From JAGPUQ01 sp050179115 (lineage in GTDB: Bacteria > Pseudomonadota > Gammaproteobacteria > Pseudomonadales > Porticoccaceae): a stretch of DNA of 50,076 nucleotides. The stretch covers positions 1 to 50,076 of the forward strand of contig JBFXFL010000018.1 in the NCBI GenBank assembly GCA_050179115.1. The letters run 5' to 3'. The translations under genes and the position numbers were made by a program. Within the stretch, counting starts at the first letter, position 1; each line of letters starts with the position of its first letter. A model generated the notes under the pieces. The model saw only the letters and a list, made by a program, of their open reading frames with translations, was not told the DNA's origin and searched no databases. Positions 48,828 to 50,076 of the stretch are shown one piece after another.

Positions 48828-50076
48828 GGCGGAATCCTCACATCGTCGTTGGCGAACCGGGTTGTGGATTCAAACGGGGTCGGGGCCGGATTGGGTTTGC
48901 GCGGCGCCGCCAGCCAGAGGCTCAGGGGCGACACCAGCGCCATGATCAGTCCGGTCGCCAGCATGGCCCGATAATCGCCGGTGACATCGTACAGCCAGCC
49001 GCCGAGCCAGGCGCCGAGCGCCGCGCCCAGCGATCCCGAAATCGCCAAGGTGCCGAAAATCGACGGAAAGAAGGGGCCCGCAAACAGATCGCGCGAAGTG
49101 GCGGGATAAATGGGTGCGTTGGCGCCATACCCGAAACCCGCGCAGATCGCAAAGCCCACCGCGAGCCACAGCACCGCGGTCCACCAGCCGAGCGCGGCAA
49201 GCGCGGCGACCGCCAGCACATTGCAGACCGCCGCGAAGGTATAGGCCCATTCGCGACCGATACGGTCGGAGAGCCGGCCCCAGAACAGTTGCCCGGCGAT
49301 GCTGGCAATGCCGATGGTGCCTGCGATCAGGGAACTCTGCGCCTTGGGAATGCCGTGATCGACCATGAAGGCAAACTGGTGGATCAGCAGAATCTGCGCC
49401 AGGCAGGCGCCGGTCAGAAAGGCGAAGCCCGCGTACCAGAAGCGCGGCGAACGCACCGCCGTCGGCAGCACCCAGTGCGGCGTTGCCGGCGCCGAAGCTG
49501 CCGTCACGGTGGGGGGGATCGCAAGGCTCGATGCCGGCCGCGCCGGCACCCGCAGCAGCCACCAGGCGGACGGGATGATCCACAGCGGCCCCAGCAGCGC
49601 CAGCAACAGGAAAGTCTGGCGCCAGCCGAAGTGTTCCACCGACGCATTGATTGCCGGCACCCCGATCAGAATACCGAAGCCGACGCCGGCGAGCGCAAAG
49701 CCGAGCGCGGTGCCCAGACGCGCGGGATAGCAGCGTTCCACGGTGACGATAAAGGGCACCCAGCCCGCCATCGCGATGCCCAGGGCCGCGACGACGCCAA
49801 AGGTGAAATAGAGCTGCCACCAGGTCTGAATCAGCGCGGTCAGGGCGAGACCGATACTGAACAGCAGCCCGCCCAGCGCAATCACCCGGCGCGCGCCCAT
49901 GCGCTCGATCATGCGGCCGTTGAGCGGGCCGGACAGGCCGTGCACCAGACTCATCACCGAGATGGCGCCGGCGGTGAGCGAACGGCTCCAGCCCATGTCC
50001 TCGACCAGGGCGACCAGAAACACCGAATAGGCGAACCAGACGCCGTAGACCGCGCCCAGGGTCACAAAAGCAACGG
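48824..50076 (-). CDS. MFS transporter, N-terminus cut by window edge
   Basis: A major facilitator of the MFS_1/oxalate-formate-antiporter-like group. The frame stays open to the window edge (VAFVTLGAVYGVWFAYSVFLVAL), so the true start lies outside. Visible are motif A-like MIERMGARRVIALGGLLFSIGL, a helix 4-5 region GWVPFIVTVERCYPARLGTALGFALAGVGFG, the second-half copy FWGRLSDRIGREWAY, and GANAPIYPATSRDLFAGPFFPSIFG. About 11-12 helices are present. Overlap with the acyl-CoA dehydrogenase start suggests it imports the acid that enzyme degrades (inference). Confidence 0.88.
   Translation of the reverse strand, partial: VAFVTLGAVYGVWFAYSVFLVALVEDMGWSRSLTAGAISVMSLVHGLSGPLNGRMIERMGARRVIALGGLLFSIGLALTALIQTWWQLYFTFGVVAALGIAMAGWVPFIVTVERCYPARLGTALGFALAGVGFGILIGVPAINASVEHFGWRQTFLLLALLGPLWIIPSAWWLLRVPARPASSLAIPPTVTAASAPATPHWVLPTAVRSPRFWYAGFAFLTGACLAQILLIHQFAFMVDHGIPKAQSSLIAGTIGIASIAGQLFWGRLSDRIGREWAYTFAAVCNVLAVAALAALGWWTAVLWLAVGFAICAGFGYGANAPIYPATSRDLFAGPFFPSIFGTLAISGSLGAALGAWLGGWLYDVTGDYRAMLATGLIMALVSPLSLWLAAPRKPNPAPTPFESTTRFANDDVRIPP

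Noticed and set aside
1..50076. CRISPR arrays, tRNA, rRNA, insertion sequences or prophage genes
   Set aside because: No spaced direct repeats of CRISPR form, no cloverleaf or rRNA stretch, and no transposase, integrase or phage protein motifs were seen on either strand.

Overview
The window is about 50 kb of G+C-rich, densely coded DNA with two 100-base runs of N. It reads as a scaffold from a draft genome, possibly a metagenome bin. The host is most likely a gammaproteobacterium: rplM-rpsI-petA-cytochrome b/c1-sspA-sspB is the order expected there, ptsP lies with rppH, and the cytochrome b quinol-site motif is PVWY. The species cannot be named from the sequence.

Layout. 1-2.1 kb: a C5-cytosine DNA methyltransferase cut by the window edge, with a palindrome over its promoter, then a lone Anbu-type proteasome homologue. 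2.1-13.5 kb: a catabolic block on both strands (two MaoC-type dehydratases, an ABM-domain monooxygenase, three distant luciferase-like oxidoreductases, a metal-dependent amidohydrolase, a glutathione transferase, a flavin reductase, AcuI, UbiX) with moeA and a DedA protein inserted. 13.5-22.7 kb: a biuret-type nitrogen cluster with a GntR/FadR regulator, an isochorismatase-like hydrolase that may be a triuret hydrolase, an NCS2-type permease, a Tsx-like porin, allophanate hydrolase (AtzF), biuret hydrolase (BiuH) and a cupin, followed by a D-aminoacylase-type amidohydrolase and an MFS exporter. 24.5-33.1 kb: a functional-amyloid operon in the fap order (minor repeat protein, FapC-like, FapD, FapE-position, FapF), behind a consensus sigma-54 promoter and next to a VpsR-like enhancer-binding protein. 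33.5-42.7 kb: housekeeping (thiolase, sspB, sspA, a fused cytochrome b/c1, Rieske protein, rpsI, rplM, rppH, ptsP). 42.8-50 kb: two tandem SDR dehydrogenases, an alkylation-repair set (ada, 2OG-Fe(II) oxygenase, alkA), an acyl-CoA dehydrogenase and a truncated MFS transporter.

How the genes work together. In the nitrogen cluster the Tsx-like channel and NCS2 permease would carry the compound through the two membranes; the hydrolases would take triuret (inferred) to biuret, biuret to allophanate, and allophanate to ammonia and CO2. In the amyloid cluster the regulator, with sigma-54, would switch on secretion of the amyloid subunits through FapF with FapD as protease. The most notable points are the fap operon with its sigma-54 promoter, the two-hydrolase biuret/triuret cluster, the cytochrome b-c1 fusion, and a COG3826-type oxygenase between ada and alkA whose apparent break is an assembly artefact (a 127-base duplication across the N run).
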